Shown one piece after another: positions 1-8,904 of a DNA stretch of 64,000 bases. Position numbers and translations under genes: made by a program. Below the pieces are notes generated by a model, which saw nothing but the letters and a program-made list of their open reading frames with translations, did not search any database and was not told the DNA's origin. Positions within the stretch are counted from its first letter, which is position 1; the number at the start of each line of letters is the position of its first letter. This stretch comes from Lachnospiraceae bacterium (GTDB lineage Bacteria > Bacillota > Clostridia > Lachnospirales > Lachnospiraceae), in the NCBI GenBank assembly GCA_017434885.1, contig JAFSGE010000056.1, positions 186,001-250,000 on the forward strand, in the 5' to 3' direction.

Positions 1-484
1 GATATCCATGTGCGTTGCAGACATCAAAATATAAACACTTTGTAATCCGATATTCAAAACGCTGCTCGCTGTCCTCAATTACTTCTGTTTCCCAACAAAT
101 TGATTTTGCTCCTACCATATCCTCTTTTACACTATTTGCCGAAATGACAAATCCATTTGGCAGTAAATCGGCCACCCTGTATGCCAATGACGCTACTCTT
201 CGAAGCGGTCTGCACATATAATCATAAATTGCAATACCATCCTGTTTTGAAAATCCGTTTTCCAGCAACAATTCATAAGCCGCTAAACCTGAATAAATAT
301 TAAGATAACTGGTGAATCTCTCGTTATTGCTTCCGAAATCGGCATTATTTATATACTTAAGAAACCGCTCTTTATACTGCTTCTTTAGTATCTCACTATT
401 CATATATCCTCTGTTCTTTAATGCTCTTTTTAAACGTTTCGAATAATGTTGTTTAAAAAAAGATATCATCTTATCATTTTTCAT
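1..484 (-). CDS. L-2-amino-thiazoline-4-carboxylate hydrolase-like protein (partial)
   Basis: The reading frame runs leftward off the window edge, so only the N-terminal 161 codons are present. The start ATG at 484 lies 6 nt after the stop of the TetR gene and is preceded by GAGGAG that overlaps the end of that gene, so the two are one operon. Near the visible end the protein reads KCLYFDVCNAHGY, which resembles the conserved region of the ATC hydrolase domain family (proteins named after enzymes that open the thiazoline ring of ATC to give cysteine derivatives). The family is broad and most members are uncharacterised, so the substrate is not known. No signal peptide is seen; the N-terminus is basic and probably helical. 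Confidence 0.6.
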   Translation of the reverse strand, partial: MKNDKMISFFKQHYSKRLKRALKNRGYMNSEILKKQYKERFLKYINNADFGSNNERFTSYLNIYSGLAAYELLLENGFSKQDGIAIYDYMCRPLRRVASLAYRVADLLPNGFVISANSVKEDMVGAKSICWETEVIEDSEQRFEYRITKCLYFDVCNAHGY

Positions 485-490
485 CACTGT

Positions 491-1075
491 CTACTCCTCA
501 AAAATATAGTCACAAAGCATCTTTCTCATAATGCTTAAATTCTCTTCCAATGCCTCCTCATGAAGCATTTTTTTATTTTCTACTGCTATTGCCATAATCT
601 TCATCATATTAGCAATCACATAAACATTAGGTGTTCCTTTTACACCTTTTACATTCCTTAATAATGCTGAAACAATCTGCTCCTCTTTTGGAACATCCAG
701 CACATATTCCTTCGGAAGTTTTTCATTCAACCACTCTTGATCCTCTTTACTAATGAAACGTACAATGTTTTTTTCTCCATTAAAAGAATACATAGCTAAA
801 ATCTGCTCTATGGCTTTTCTGTCCATACCGCCATCATTGGCAGCATTCCTATTTAAAACCTTCTTTAATTCTTCCTTACTGTATTGAATAACAGCATAAA
901 CATAGTATTCCTTTGCAGGATAAAAATGATAAAATGTCCCTTTGCCTATTCCTGCTCTGTCGGTCACTTCGCTGATTGTCATTTTGCGTATGCCTTTTTC
1001 CTTAATCAGCTCAATACCAACTTCCAATAATTTTTCATGTACTTCTGTTCTTCTTTCCAAAGTAAAAATAGACAT
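491..1075 (-). CDS. TetR/AcrR family transcriptional regulator
   Basis: A 194-residue one-domain-plus-ligand-domain repressor. The N-terminal helix-turn-helix reads MTISEVTDRAGIGKGTFYHFYPAKEYY, cut here into the typical TetR pattern with the KGTFYHFY recognition helix; the C-terminal part is helical and divergent, as usual for effector-binding domains. I place the start at 1075 because GGAGGGCT lies 7 to 12 nt upstream; an upstream in-frame ATG at 1096 has no such site. It precedes the ATC-hydrolase-like gene by 6 nt and probably controls it together with itself: a TGACCA-N13-TGGTCA inverted repeat sits just upstream. Effector unknown. Confidence 0.85.
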   Translation of the reverse strand: MSIFTLERRTEVHEKLLEVGIELIKEKGIRKMTISEVTDRAGIGKGTFYHFYPAKEYYVYAVIQYSKEELKKVLNRNAANDGGMDRKAIEQILAMYSFNGEKNIVRFISKEDQEWLNEKLPKEYVLDVPKEEQIVSALLRNVKGVKGTPNVYVIANMMKIMAIAVENKKMLHEEALEENLSIMRKMLCDYIFEE

Positions 1076-1089
1076 TCCAGCCCTCCAAA

Positions 1090-1114
1090 TGACCATTTTT
1101 CATATTTTTGGTCA
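1090..1114. promoter_or_regulatory. Candidate TetR operator
   Basis: TGACCA at 1090-1095 and its exact inverse TGGTCA at 1109-1114 are separated by 13 nt, giving a 25-bp dyad 15 nt upstream of the TetR start codon. Size, symmetry and position fit an autoregulatory TetR operator. This is inference from sequence symmetry only. Confidence 0.5.
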
Positions 1115-1154
1115 CTTAAATTTTATCATTTACATAAAAACATGTCAATCATAA

Positions 1155-1186
1155 CGAAAAAAGAGCCTATCATGACGATAAGCTCT
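1155..1186 (-). terminator. Intrinsic terminator of the histidine kinase gene
   Basis: On the minus strand, AGAGCTTATC and GATAGGCTCT form a stem with one G-T type mismatch around a short loop and are followed by six T residues. It lies about 80 nt after the kinase stop codon. Confidence 0.75.
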
Positions 1187-1263
1187 AAAAATCTCGTTAT
1201 TAATTAATTTATATATTGTACAGTTTAATGAGATTATCTGCTAATTCTTCATTACTTACATAT

Positions 1264-3501
1264 TTATAAGATTTTTTCTTCCGGCAGATACTTTAACAAC
1301 ACTTCATTCAATACCTGTGGCATAACCGGCTTTGATATAAAATCATTAAATCCTTCTGCTAAGTATCGTTCTCTGTCTCCGGCGATAGCATTTGCCGTAA
1401 GCATAATAACCGGAGTATTCTCGCACAATTTCTTTTCTTTCATGACATGGAGTGTTTCTATTCCATCCATTTCCGGCATCATGTGATCGAGAAAAATCAA
1501 GTCATATGTATTATGCTCTGTCAAAGCAAGACATTCCTTTCCGCTCATGGCTTCATCCGGCTGTACTTTATTTTGCTTTAACAAACCTTTTAACACTTTT
1601 ATGTTCATTTTGTTATCGTCTACCACCAAAATTTTCGCGTCCGGTGCCGTGAATCCTTTCTTTTGAACACTCTCCTTCGCTAAATAAGATTTTTTATCTT
1701 TAAAATCTCCTATCGGCGTGGCATCAATCACTTTTTGCCTTATTTCAAAAGAAAACTCGCTTCCCTTTCCATACTCGCTTACTATTTTCAGTTCACTGCC
1801 CATCAGCTTTAAAAATTGCTGTACAATATTCATTCCCAGGCCTGTGCCTTCAACATTCTTATTTTTTTCAAGATCAAATCTCTGGAAGGCATCATAAATT
1901 TTTTCAATATTTTCATTTCGGATTCCGATTCCTGTATCCTTTACGGAAAATGTTAAAACAGCTTCTTCCTGTTCAACCTTATTACAACTTACCTTTAATA
2001 AAACTGAACCTTGTGTGGTATATTTTATAGCATTTGTAAGAATATTCAGCACAACCTGCTTAATGCGCTTAGCATCACCACAATATGCCCGGGGCATCTT
2101 TTCATCAACCTCAAAGCTCAAACTTAATTCTTTCTCCTTCGCCCTGATACTGACCATAGTGTATAAATCATTTAAAACACTTCCCAAGTGATAGTTTTCC
2201 TCAATGATTTCCATCATACCGGATTCTATTTTGGAAGAATCCAGCAACTCATTGATAATACTAAGCAATGACAATGCAGCATTTTTTACATCATCAGCAT
2301 AATTGCAAATCTCATCGTCATCACTTTCCCGAAGAATCATTTCATTCATCCCCAGTATTGCATTAACCGGTGTGCGGATTTCATGGGACACCCGCGCCAG
2401 AAAATCAGATTTGGCCTTATTGGCTCTTTCCGCTTCTTCTTTTGCCTTCTCAAGCTGTACCGTCAGTTCCTGCAATTCGGCATTGTGCTTGGAGATCAAA
2501 TTAATTTTTTGCCATCTGTCTGTATCATCCCGCAATTCAACCATGTATCCGCAGACTTTTCTGCCATACATAATCGACTCAATTCTGCACTCAAAATGTC
2601 TTTCTTTATTTTCATAATTAAAAACTTTCTTGGCATTTTGGGAATATTCGCCAATCCATGTTGAAATCACTTCCATTTCCGGAACTTTAGTAATCGTGTG
2701 GTCTACCACACATTCTGAAATACCGGGAAAAATACTTACAGCCGTCTGATTACATCCCAGATAATTCAATTTCGTATCCAGCATAATATATCCATATGTC
2801 CCCTGCTTTGCAAAAGAACCGGCAATATTATCTTCAACATTATATACCATTCCCCGCCGATACATATACAAGAAAAACCAGCCATCTGTCACATAAACTA
2901 AAGGCATAATTTCAATATTGGGATTAATCATGCGACCTGCTATAAACAAACTGATGGTAACAACTTCCATAAGCAACATGGCTCCCAAACTGTATTTTGA
3001 AACCACGCGCCTTTTCACCAAACTGTATACCAGCAATGCAATCTGAATAATTAAGTAGCCGTACAGTATGACATAAAACATTTTATGTGCCGGACCATAT
3101 GTATGTCCTAAAACCGTTGCATCCATAAATTTATCAAGATAAATACTGTCATAATATATATTGCTGTATCCGATTGTTAACACTGAAAAATATACAATTG
3201 CACTATAGATATAGAGCCCACACCTTAACCACGGTTTAATTGTATAATTACAAATCGCGATAATTAGGAACAGAACAATCGGCGGCATAAAACAACCACC
3301 CAGATAGGAGATTTTATTTGCCAAAACCGCCTCTTCCAAACTTGTTGACACCGCAATTGCCAAATAAGCTCCATTGGTTAAGGCAAACAATAATAACAAT
3401 ATCATAAAATAATAGTTGGTTTTCTTTGGTTCAAAAATAAAAATCAAAACAAATAGATTAATTACTGCCAAAACCGCAGTTATTAAATAGTAATTGACCA
3501 T
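1264..3501 (-). CDS. Hybrid sensor histidine kinase with 7TM N-terminus and receiver domain
   Basis: A 745-residue membrane sensor. About seven hydrophobic helices fill residues 1-220, followed by a PAS-like region (about 225-330) and a short coiled coil. The dimerisation helix carries the phospho-acceptor in SHEIRTP (His373). The ATPase domain shows NILTNAIKYT, DTGIGI and GTGLGMNIV. A receiver domain at the C-terminus has phospho-acceptor Asp672 in FLDHMMPEMDG and a later conserved Lys in ISKP. The start at 3501 is chosen because AAAGGAG lies 9 nt upstream; an upstream in-frame ATG at 3552 lacks a ribosome site. No cognate output regulator lies beside it, so phosphate probably passes to a partner elsewhere. 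Ligand unknown. The gene stands alone between two terminators. Confidence 0.9.
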   Translation of the reverse strand: MVNYYLITAVLAVINLFVLIFIFEPKKTNYYFMILLLLFALTNGAYLAIAVSTSLEEAVLANKISYLGGCFMPPIVLFLIIAICNYTIKPWLRCGLYIYSAIVYFSVLTIGYSNIYYDSIYLDKFMDATVLGHTYGPAHKMFYVILYGYLIIQIALLVYSLVKRRVVSKYSLGAMLLMEVVTISLFIAGRMINPNIEIMPLVYVTDGWFFLYMYRRGMVYNVEDNIAGSFAKQGTYGYIMLDTKLNYLGCNQTAVSIFPGISECVVDHTITKVPEMEVISTWIGEYSQNAKKVFNYENKERHFECRIESIMYGRKVCGYMVELRDDTDRWQKINLISKHNAELQELTVQLEKAKEEAERANKAKSDFLARVSHEIRTPVNAILGMNEMILRESDDDEICNYADDVKNAALSLLSIINELLDSSKIESGMMEIIEENYHLGSVLNDLYTMVSIRAKEKELSLSFEVDEKMPRAYCGDAKRIKQVVLNILTNAIKYTTQGSVLLKVSCNKVEQEEAVLTFSVKDTGIGIRNENIEKIYDAFQRFDLEKNKNVEGTGLGMNIVQQFLKLMGSELKIVSEYGKGSEFSFEIRQKVIDATPIGDFKDKKSYLAKESVQKKGFTAPDAKILVVDDNKMNIKVLKGLLKQNKVQPDEAMSGKECLALTEHNTYDLIFLDHMMPEMDGIETLHVMKEKKLCENTPVIMLTANAIAGDRERYLAEGFNDFISKPVMPQVLNEVLLKYLPEEKIL

Positions 3502-3577
3502 ATAAATTTTCTCCTTTGCAAAGCAGAAGTTTTCATTCACATCATAACACATAACTTTAATATTAACAATTAAAGAA

Positions 3578-3617
3578 CAAAAATCCCACTACCTACATTT
3601 TCTGTAAATAGTGGGAT
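3578..3617 (-). terminator. Intrinsic terminator of ppdK
   Basis: Perfect 9-bp stem ATCCCACTA / TAGTGGGAT (3609-3617 and 3583-3591) followed on the minus strand by TTTTT. It lies 62 nt downstream of the ppdK stop. Confidence 0.85.
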
Positions 3618-3678
3618 GAAAATCTATATTCTTTTACTTCCTCAAAGTCCGGCTATACACTAAATAAATAGCATTCAC

Positions 3679-6300
3679 CTACTTATTGCTAATAGCTGCC
3701 TGTGCAGCCGCGAGGCGGGCAATAGGCACTCTAAACGGTGAACAGGATACATAGCTCAGTCCTACCTTATGGCAGAATTCTACGGAAGAAGGATCTCCGC
3801 CGTGTTCGCCACAGATACCAAGCTTGATATCAGGTCTGGTCGCTCTACCCTTTTCTGCTGCCATCTGTACCAACTGGCCTACACCGCTCTGATCTAATCT
3901 TGCAAAAGGATCAGATTCATAAATCTTATTCTTGTAGTAATCTCCAAGGAACTTGCCTGCATCATCTCTGGAGAAACCAAATGTCATCTGTGTAAGGTCA
4001 TTGGTTCCGAAGGAGAAGAACTCAGCTTCTTCTGCGATTTCATTTGCAAGCAGTGCTGCTCTGGGAATTTCAATCATAGTACCTACATGATACTTAATGT
4101 CGGAATTCTTTTCTTTCTTTACAAGCTCTGCTGTTTCTACTACAACGTCCTTAACAAACTTAAGCTCTTTCTTCTCTCCTACAAGAGGAATCATAATTTC
4201 GGGAACAATATCAAAGCCCTTTTCTTCTCTCACTTCGATAGCTGCTTCCATTACGGCTCTTGTCTGCATTCTTGCGATTTCGGGATAAGTAACTGCAAGA
4301 CGGCATCCTCTGTGACCCATCATAGGGTTAAATTCATGAAGGGAATCACAAATTGCCTGCACATCCTCTGCGGTCATCATCATCTTAACTGCAAGGTCGT
4401 CGATGTCTGCCTGTTCTGTAGGAACAAATTCATGTAACGGGGGATCTAAGAAACGGATTGTTACCGGCTTACCTTCCATTACTTCATAAATTCCCTTGAA
4501 GTCTCCCTTCTGGAAAGGAATCAGTTCATTTAATGCTTTTTCTCTCTCCTGCATGGTTCTTGCAAGAATCATCTGACGAATCTTGGGAATTCTGTCAGGT
4601 TCAAAGAACATATGCTCTGTACGGCAAAGTCCGATACCCTCTGCACCATACTTAACAGCATTTGCTGCATCAGCCGGGTTATCTGCGTTGGTACGAACCT
4701 TAAGGGTACGGAAGGAATCTGCCCAAGCCATAATTCTTTCAAAGTTACCGCTGATAGATGCCTCTACCGTCTTGATGTCACCATCATAAATCTTACCGGT
4801 AGAACCGTCTAAGGAAATGTAATCACCTTCATGGTATACATGTCCGCCAAGTTCGAATACCTTTTCTTCTTCGTTAATGGCAATTTCACCACAACCGGAT
4901 ACACAACAGGTTCCCATACCACGTGCAACTACTGCTGCGTGAGAGGTCATACCGCCTCTTACGGTAAGGATACCTTCTGCTGCGTGCATACCTTCGATAT
5001 CTTCGGGTGATGTTTCCAGACGAACAAGAATAACTCTCTCGCCTTTTTCATGTGCTTCCTTTGCTTCCTGTGCAGTGAAGTAAACCTTACCTGCTGCTGC
5101 ACCGGGTGAAGCGGGAAGTGCCTGTCCGATTACAGTACCTGCTTTCAGTGCTGCCGCATCGAATGTAGGATGTAATAACTGGTCTAATGATTTAGCTTCA
5201 ATACGAAGAACTGCTTCTTCGGGAGTAATCTTTCCTTCATCTACTAAATCACATGCAATCTGAAGTGCTGCGGGAGCAGTTCTCTTGCCGTTTCTGGTCT
5301 GTAAGAAGAACAGCTTGCCGTCTTCAATGGTAAATTCCATATCCTGCATGTCACGGTAATGGTCTTCCAGTCTGTTTGCAATCTGGATAAACTGCGCATA
5401 ACATTCAGGAAGGTCTTCTTCCAGTCTGGTAATTGGCTGAGGTGTTCTGATACCTGCTACAACGTCTTCACCCTGTGCATTAATCAGGTATTCACCGTAG
5501 ATACCCTTTTCACCTGTGGAAGGATTACGTGTAAATGCAACACCGGTACCGGAGGTATTACCCATATTACCGAATACCATTGCCTGTACGTTTACCGCGG
5601 TTCCCCAATCACCGGGAATGTCATTCATACGTCTGTAAACAATAGCTCTTTCATTGTCCCAGGAACGGAATACTGCTTTCACAGCTTCCATAAGCTGCTC
5701 CTTAGGATCCTGCGGGAAATCACTTCCCATTTTATCTTTATAAATCGCTTTAAACTTATTGATAACATCCTTTAAATCATCTGCTGTCAAATCCGTATCA
5801 AATTTAACACCTTTTGATTCCTTAATGTCATCCAGAATTCTTTCAAAATAAGATTTGGGAATCTCCATAACTACGTCGGAGAACATCTGAATAAAACGAC
5901 GATATGAGTCGTAAGCAAATCTGGGGTTGCCTGTCTTGGCTGCAAAGCCTTCAACCGCTACATCTGTAAGACCCAGATTCAAAATGGTATCCATCATACC
6001 GGGCATGGATGCTCTGGCACCGGAACGCACGGAAACCAAAAGAGGATTTTCGGTATCACCGAATTTCTTACCCTGCTTTGCTTCCAAATCAGCAAGTGCC
6101 GCAAAAATCTGTTCCTTGATTTCATCAGAAATCGCTCTTCCCTGTGCATAGTAATCTGTACAGGCTTCTGTTGTTACCGTAAATCCCTGGGGAATCGGTA
6201 ATCCTAAATTTGTCATTTCGGCAAGGTTAGCGCCCTTTCCTCCTAAGAGGTTACGCATATCCGCACTACCTTCCTCAAAAGCATAAACCCATTTTGCCAT
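3679..6300 (-). CDS. ppdK: Pyruvate, phosphate dikinase
   Basis: A 873-residue enzyme of normal PPDK length that interconverts pyruvate, ATP and Pi with PEP, AMP and PPi in the cytoplasm; in anaerobic Clostridia it links PPi to glycolysis or supplies PEP. The N-terminal nucleotide-binding domain starts with LLGGKGANLAEM and has SVRSGARASMPGMMDT. The swivelling domain carries the catalytic His454 in GGMTSHAAVVARGMG, and the C-terminal PEP/pyruvate barrel shows GLCRTEHMF and GICGEHGGDP. All hallmark residues are present. GGGAGAGAG precedes the ATG. It is monocistronic, with a strong terminator after it. Confidence 0.97.
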   Translation of the reverse strand: MAKWVYAFEEGSADMRNLLGGKGANLAEMTNLGLPIPQGFTVTTEACTDYYAQGRAISDEIKEQIFAALADLEAKQGKKFGDTENPLLVSVRSGARASMPGMMDTILNLGLTDVAVEGFAAKTGNPRFAYDSYRRFIQMFSDVVMEIPKSYFERILDDIKESKGVKFDTDLTADDLKDVINKFKAIYKDKMGSDFPQDPKEQLMEAVKAVFRSWDNERAIVYRRMNDIPGDWGTAVNVQAMVFGNMGNTSGTGVAFTRNPSTGEKGIYGEYLINAQGEDVVAGIRTPQPITRLEEDLPECYAQFIQIANRLEDHYRDMQDMEFTIEDGKLFFLQTRNGKRTAPAALQIACDLVDEGKITPEEAVLRIEAKSLDQLLHPTFDAAALKAGTVIGQALPASPGAAAGKVYFTAQEAKEAHEKGERVILVRLETSPEDIEGMHAAEGILTVRGGMTSHAAVVARGMGTCCVSGCGEIAINEEEKVFELGGHVYHEGDYISLDGSTGKIYDGDIKTVEASISGNFERIMAWADSFRTLKVRTNADNPADAANAVKYGAEGIGLCRTEHMFFEPDRIPKIRQMILARTMQEREKALNELIPFQKGDFKGIYEVMEGKPVTIRFLDPPLHEFVPTEQADIDDLAVKMMMTAEDVQAICDSLHEFNPMMGHRGCRLAVTYPEIARMQTRAVMEAAIEVREEKGFDIVPEIMIPLVGEKKELKFVKDVVVETAELVKKEKNSDIKYHVGTMIEIPRAALLANEIAEEAEFFSFGTNDLTQMTFGFSRDDAGKFLGDYYKNKIYESDPFARLDQSGVGQLVQMAAEKGRATRPDIKLGICGEHGGDPSSVEFCHKVGLSYVSCSPFRVPIARLAAAQAAISNK

Positions 6301-6343
6301 AGTCTCTCTCCCTTAAACTTTTATTTGTAAAAAGCAAAACACA

Positions 6344-6373
6344 ATATACCATGAACGTCCGCCCATGGTATAT
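6344..6373. repeat. Perfect 10-bp inverted repeat in the ppdK leader
   Basis: ATATACCATG and CATGGTATAT flank a 10-nt loop, 44 nt upstream of the ppdK start codon. It could be the end of the GDPD transcript or a 5' UTR element of ppdK. The T-run on the minus strand after it is poor, so I do not call it a terminator. Confidence 0.4.
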
Positions 6374-6465
6374 CTCATTTAGTTTGTGCCTCTTACACTC
6401 GGCTATTCAATTATAACACATATCAAAAAAAATTACATCAACTTTTTGTGAAAAAAATAACGTTT

Positions 6466-7302
6466 TTATTTCTTTTTTTGCATTTTCGGAACAAATGAAT
6501 CAAAAATCATGATATCAAAATGCTTTTTCGCCTCTTCCAGTTCTTCCTGACTTTTAATAGTCCATGCCGCAGCCGGATTGCCGTACAGTTTTCTGCACAA
6601 TCTTCTGGAAAGCACATTTTCATTTTTATGATTATATGCCACAAAGTCCGGCTTGGTCATCCAGTTCAGCAAAAGATTCTGTAGCATCCAGTATAAGCCG
6701 CCTTTATATTCTCCTGTGCGCACAAACGCATCCGCAAGCTGTCCTCGGAAAACATCATTGTGATATCTGCGGTACCAGGAAAGTGCCATAGGGTTAAAGG
6801 ACTCAATACAATAATCCCCCTGATATTTGCGGAGCATCTCGTCCACAACAGGACAAACGCTGATATCCATCCACTCTACTTTCAGTTCTATGATAAGCGG
6901 AACCTTTCCGTTTACAAGAGAAAGTACTTCTATCAGCTTCGGGATTCTCTCCTGACTTTCAGCCAACGTAAACTGCTTTAGTTCTTCATATGTATATTCA
7001 TATACTTTTCCTTCTTTGCCACACATTCTCTCCAGTGTAAAGTCATGGAACACTACCGGAATACCGTCCTTGGTAAGCTGTACGTCAAGTTCAATTCCGT
7101 ATCCGCTTTTCATTGCTTTGCGAAAAGCATTGATGGAATTTTCCGGGGCATCCGTACTGTTGTCATGAAGCCCTCTGTGCGCGTAATAAACTCCCAGAAA
7201 TTTGCTTCTGTCTTTTTTCTTGCTCATTCTGGGCTTAATTGCCAGAAGATAAAGAAGTATTATTACCGCTATTACAATCAATATCACACACACTATTTTC
7301 AT
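6466..7302 (-). CDS. Glycerophosphodiester phosphodiesterase, membrane anchored
   Basis: A 278-residue GDPD-family phosphodiesterase, which splits glycerophosphodiesters from phospholipid turnover into glycerol 3-phosphate and an alcohol. Residues 2-22 form one transmembrane anchor followed by basic residues, so the catalytic domain is either cytoplasm- or outside-facing on the membrane. Catalytic motifs are HRGLHDN with following PENS, GIELDVQLTKDG and VFHDFTLERMCG; LIIELK supplies a further acidic residue. The ribosome site AGAGGAAA lies 6 nt before the ATG. It follows the MFS gene by 80 nt on the same strand and may be cotranscribed with it. Confidence 0.88.
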   Translation of the reverse strand: MKIVCVILIVIAVIILLYLLAIKPRMSKKKDRSKFLGVYYAHRGLHDNSTDAPENSINAFRKAMKSGYGIELDVQLTKDGIPVVFHDFTLERMCGKEGKVYEYTYEELKQFTLAESQERIPKLIEVLSLVNGKVPLIIELKVEWMDISVCPVVDEMLRKYQGDYCIESFNPMALSWYRRYHNDVFRGQLADAFVRTGEYKGGLYWMLQNLLLNWMTKPDFVAYNHKNENVLSRRLCRKLYGNPAAAWTIKSQEELEEAKKHFDIMIFDSFVPKMQKKK

Positions 7303-7381
7303 CTCATTTTCCTCTTAATTCTTTTCCTTTTGTACATAATCCCTGATGCCGCTTCTATACTCTTTTGCCATTTGCATTTTT

Positions 7382-8695
7382 TTAATCATCTACATCAAAA
7401 TTTTCTAACACGCTTACTTTTTTATCCGGTCTGGCATCTCCGTGCCGCACCTGACTCATGGTGACAAATGCCAATATCGAAAATACCGTGGCATAGGGAA
7501 ATAATGTTCTGTAAGAAATATTTTCCAGCAACGCGCCTGACAAAATCGGTGTCACTACCTGCGCAGCCATGGAAAAGGTGTAATACGTTCCCGTAAATTT
7601 ACCCAAATCACAGCCTTTGCTCATTTCTACAATCATGGGATAGGAATTGACATTAATAGCCGCCCATCCTATACCGATAATAGCAAAAATCAAGTTCATA
7701 ACCGGATGATAGTTTATTGCAAAAATTGCCGCACCGTAGCAGACGCTCATCATCACGATTCCGCAGAGAATCATCTTCTTGCGCCCTATTTTGCCTGTAA
7801 GATTACCTATCGGAATGTAGCTGATGATTGCCGCAATTGTGGCTACCAAAAGGCAATCCGCAAAACCGCCGCCCTCTAACTTCCATACCACCTTGGTGTA
7901 TCTGGAAAAAGCGGTTGTAACTGCATTGTATGCCGCAAACCACAGAAAGATGGATGCCAGCAAAAAGAGCATACTGCGTTTTACCTCTTTCGGCATTGCT
8001 CGCTTTTCTTCCTTCTGCTCCGCTTCCAATGTATCCTCTGTTTCTACCTGCACGCCGGCGTTTTCTTCATAGGCTTTTACTTCTGCCGCGACAATTTCTT
8101 TTACTTTATTTTCCTTAATCGTGAAAATAAGAATAATTATCGCAATTACCATAAAGGCTGCCACGCTGATAAATAAGGGCATGTAGTCCGGTCTTTCACC
8201 GCTTCCCACCATAACCTTAATCATAACCAGTGTATATACACCACCCACGGTTCCCATCAGATTAATGACTGCATTTCCTTTACTTCTTAGCTTATTGGGA
8301 GTCAAATCAGGCATCAGTGCAACTGCCGGAGAGCGGTAAAGTCCCATAGCTATCAGCAAAACAAAAAGAGTAATTACAAAAAAGGGTAAATTCACGTTTC
8401 TGTCCGCTATAGGAAGCAGCATTAAGAAGAACACCGACAAAACGGTTCCACATACGATAAACGGCATTCTCTTGCCCGCTTTGGTATCTACCTTATCCGA
8501 CAAGGTTCCGAATATGGGCAAAAGAAACAACGCCAGTACGTTGTCTGCTGCCATAATGGTACCCGTTACTGTCTCACCAAGACCAAAGGTATTCTGTAAC
8601 ATCAGCGGAATGATATTGTCATACATCTGCCAAAATGCGGAAATGGAGAGAAATGCAAGACCAATCAGGCAGGTTCTTTTATAATTCAGCTTCAT
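7382..8695 (-). CDS. MFS transporter, SLC45/GPH-like
   Basis: A 437-residue major facilitator with about 12 hydrophobic segments and a charged central loop (around residues 195-235) rich in Glu and Lys between the two six-helix halves. The first half carries DNVLALFLLPIFGTLSDKVDTKAGKR, split here as the usual loop 2-3 GTLSDK/R signature; the second half repeats it as GNLTGKIGRKK. This arrangement, with the CVHPLL-like sugar/cation symporter relatives absent, recalls SLC45-type and GPH-type sugar carriers of Lachnospiraceae, but the substrate cannot be read from sequence. AGAAAGGA precedes the ATG. Divergent from the ABC-F gene. Confidence 0.8.
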   Translation of the reverse strand: MKLNYKRTCLIGLAFLSISAFWQMYDNIIPLMLQNTFGLGETVTGTIMAADNVLALFLLPIFGTLSDKVDTKAGKRMPFIVCGTVLSVFFLMLLPIADRNVNLPFFVITLFVLLIAMGLYRSPAVALMPDLTPNKLRSKGNAVINLMGTVGGVYTLVMIKVMVGSGERPDYMPLFISVAAFMVIAIIILIFTIKENKVKEIVAAEVKAYEENAGVQVETEDTLEAEQKEEKRAMPKEVKRSMLFLLASIFLWFAAYNAVTTAFSRYTKVVWKLEGGGFADCLLVATIAAIISYIPIGNLTGKIGRKKMILCGIVMMSVCYGAAIFAINYHPVMNLIFAIIGIGWAAINVNSYPMIVEMSKGCDLGKFTGTYYTFSMAAQVVTPILSGALLENISYRTLFPYATVFSILAFVTMSQVRHGDARPDKKVSVLENFDVDD

Positions 8696-8788
8696 GATAA
8701 TTCCTTTCTACTGTTTTATCCATCATACAGCTAGATACACTTATTTCCTTACCATGCTACATTATATCTTAAAAATAGAGGATTCACA

Positions 8789-8821
8789 AGCGGCACTATT
8801 CTCGAGCGGACACTATTCTCG
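8789..8821. repeat. Tandem direct repeat before the ABC-F promoter
   Basis: Two adjacent copies of AGCGG(A)CACTATTCTCG, 16 and 17 nt long, differing by one inserted A, end 8 bp before the -35 of the ABC-F promoter. Their place suggests a binding site for an unknown regulator. Confidence 0.5.
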
Positions 8822-8829
8822 CGTTACCC

Positions 8830-8857
8830 TTGAAAAAAAGTTTGTTTTATGTATAAT
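8830..8857 (+). promoter_or_regulatory. Sigma-A promoter of the ABC-F gene
   Basis: TTGAAA at 8830-8835 and TATAAT at 8852-8857 with a 16-bp spacer, 47 bp before the start codon. Confidence 0.7.
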
Positions 8858-8904
8858 GGAATAGGCAACACATTAAATAAGTAGTAAAATATGAGGAATT
8901 TAGA

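Noticed and set aside
6344-6373. Terminator of the GDPD gene
   Set aside because: The stem is good but the T-run on the minus strand is weak and it lies over 90 nt after the stop; recorded only as an inverted repeat.
7315-7377. 20-codon leftward frame between the MFS and GDPD genes (MQMAKEYRSGIRDYVQKEKN)
   Set aside because: No ribosome site of its own and no supporting context; too short to separate from chance.
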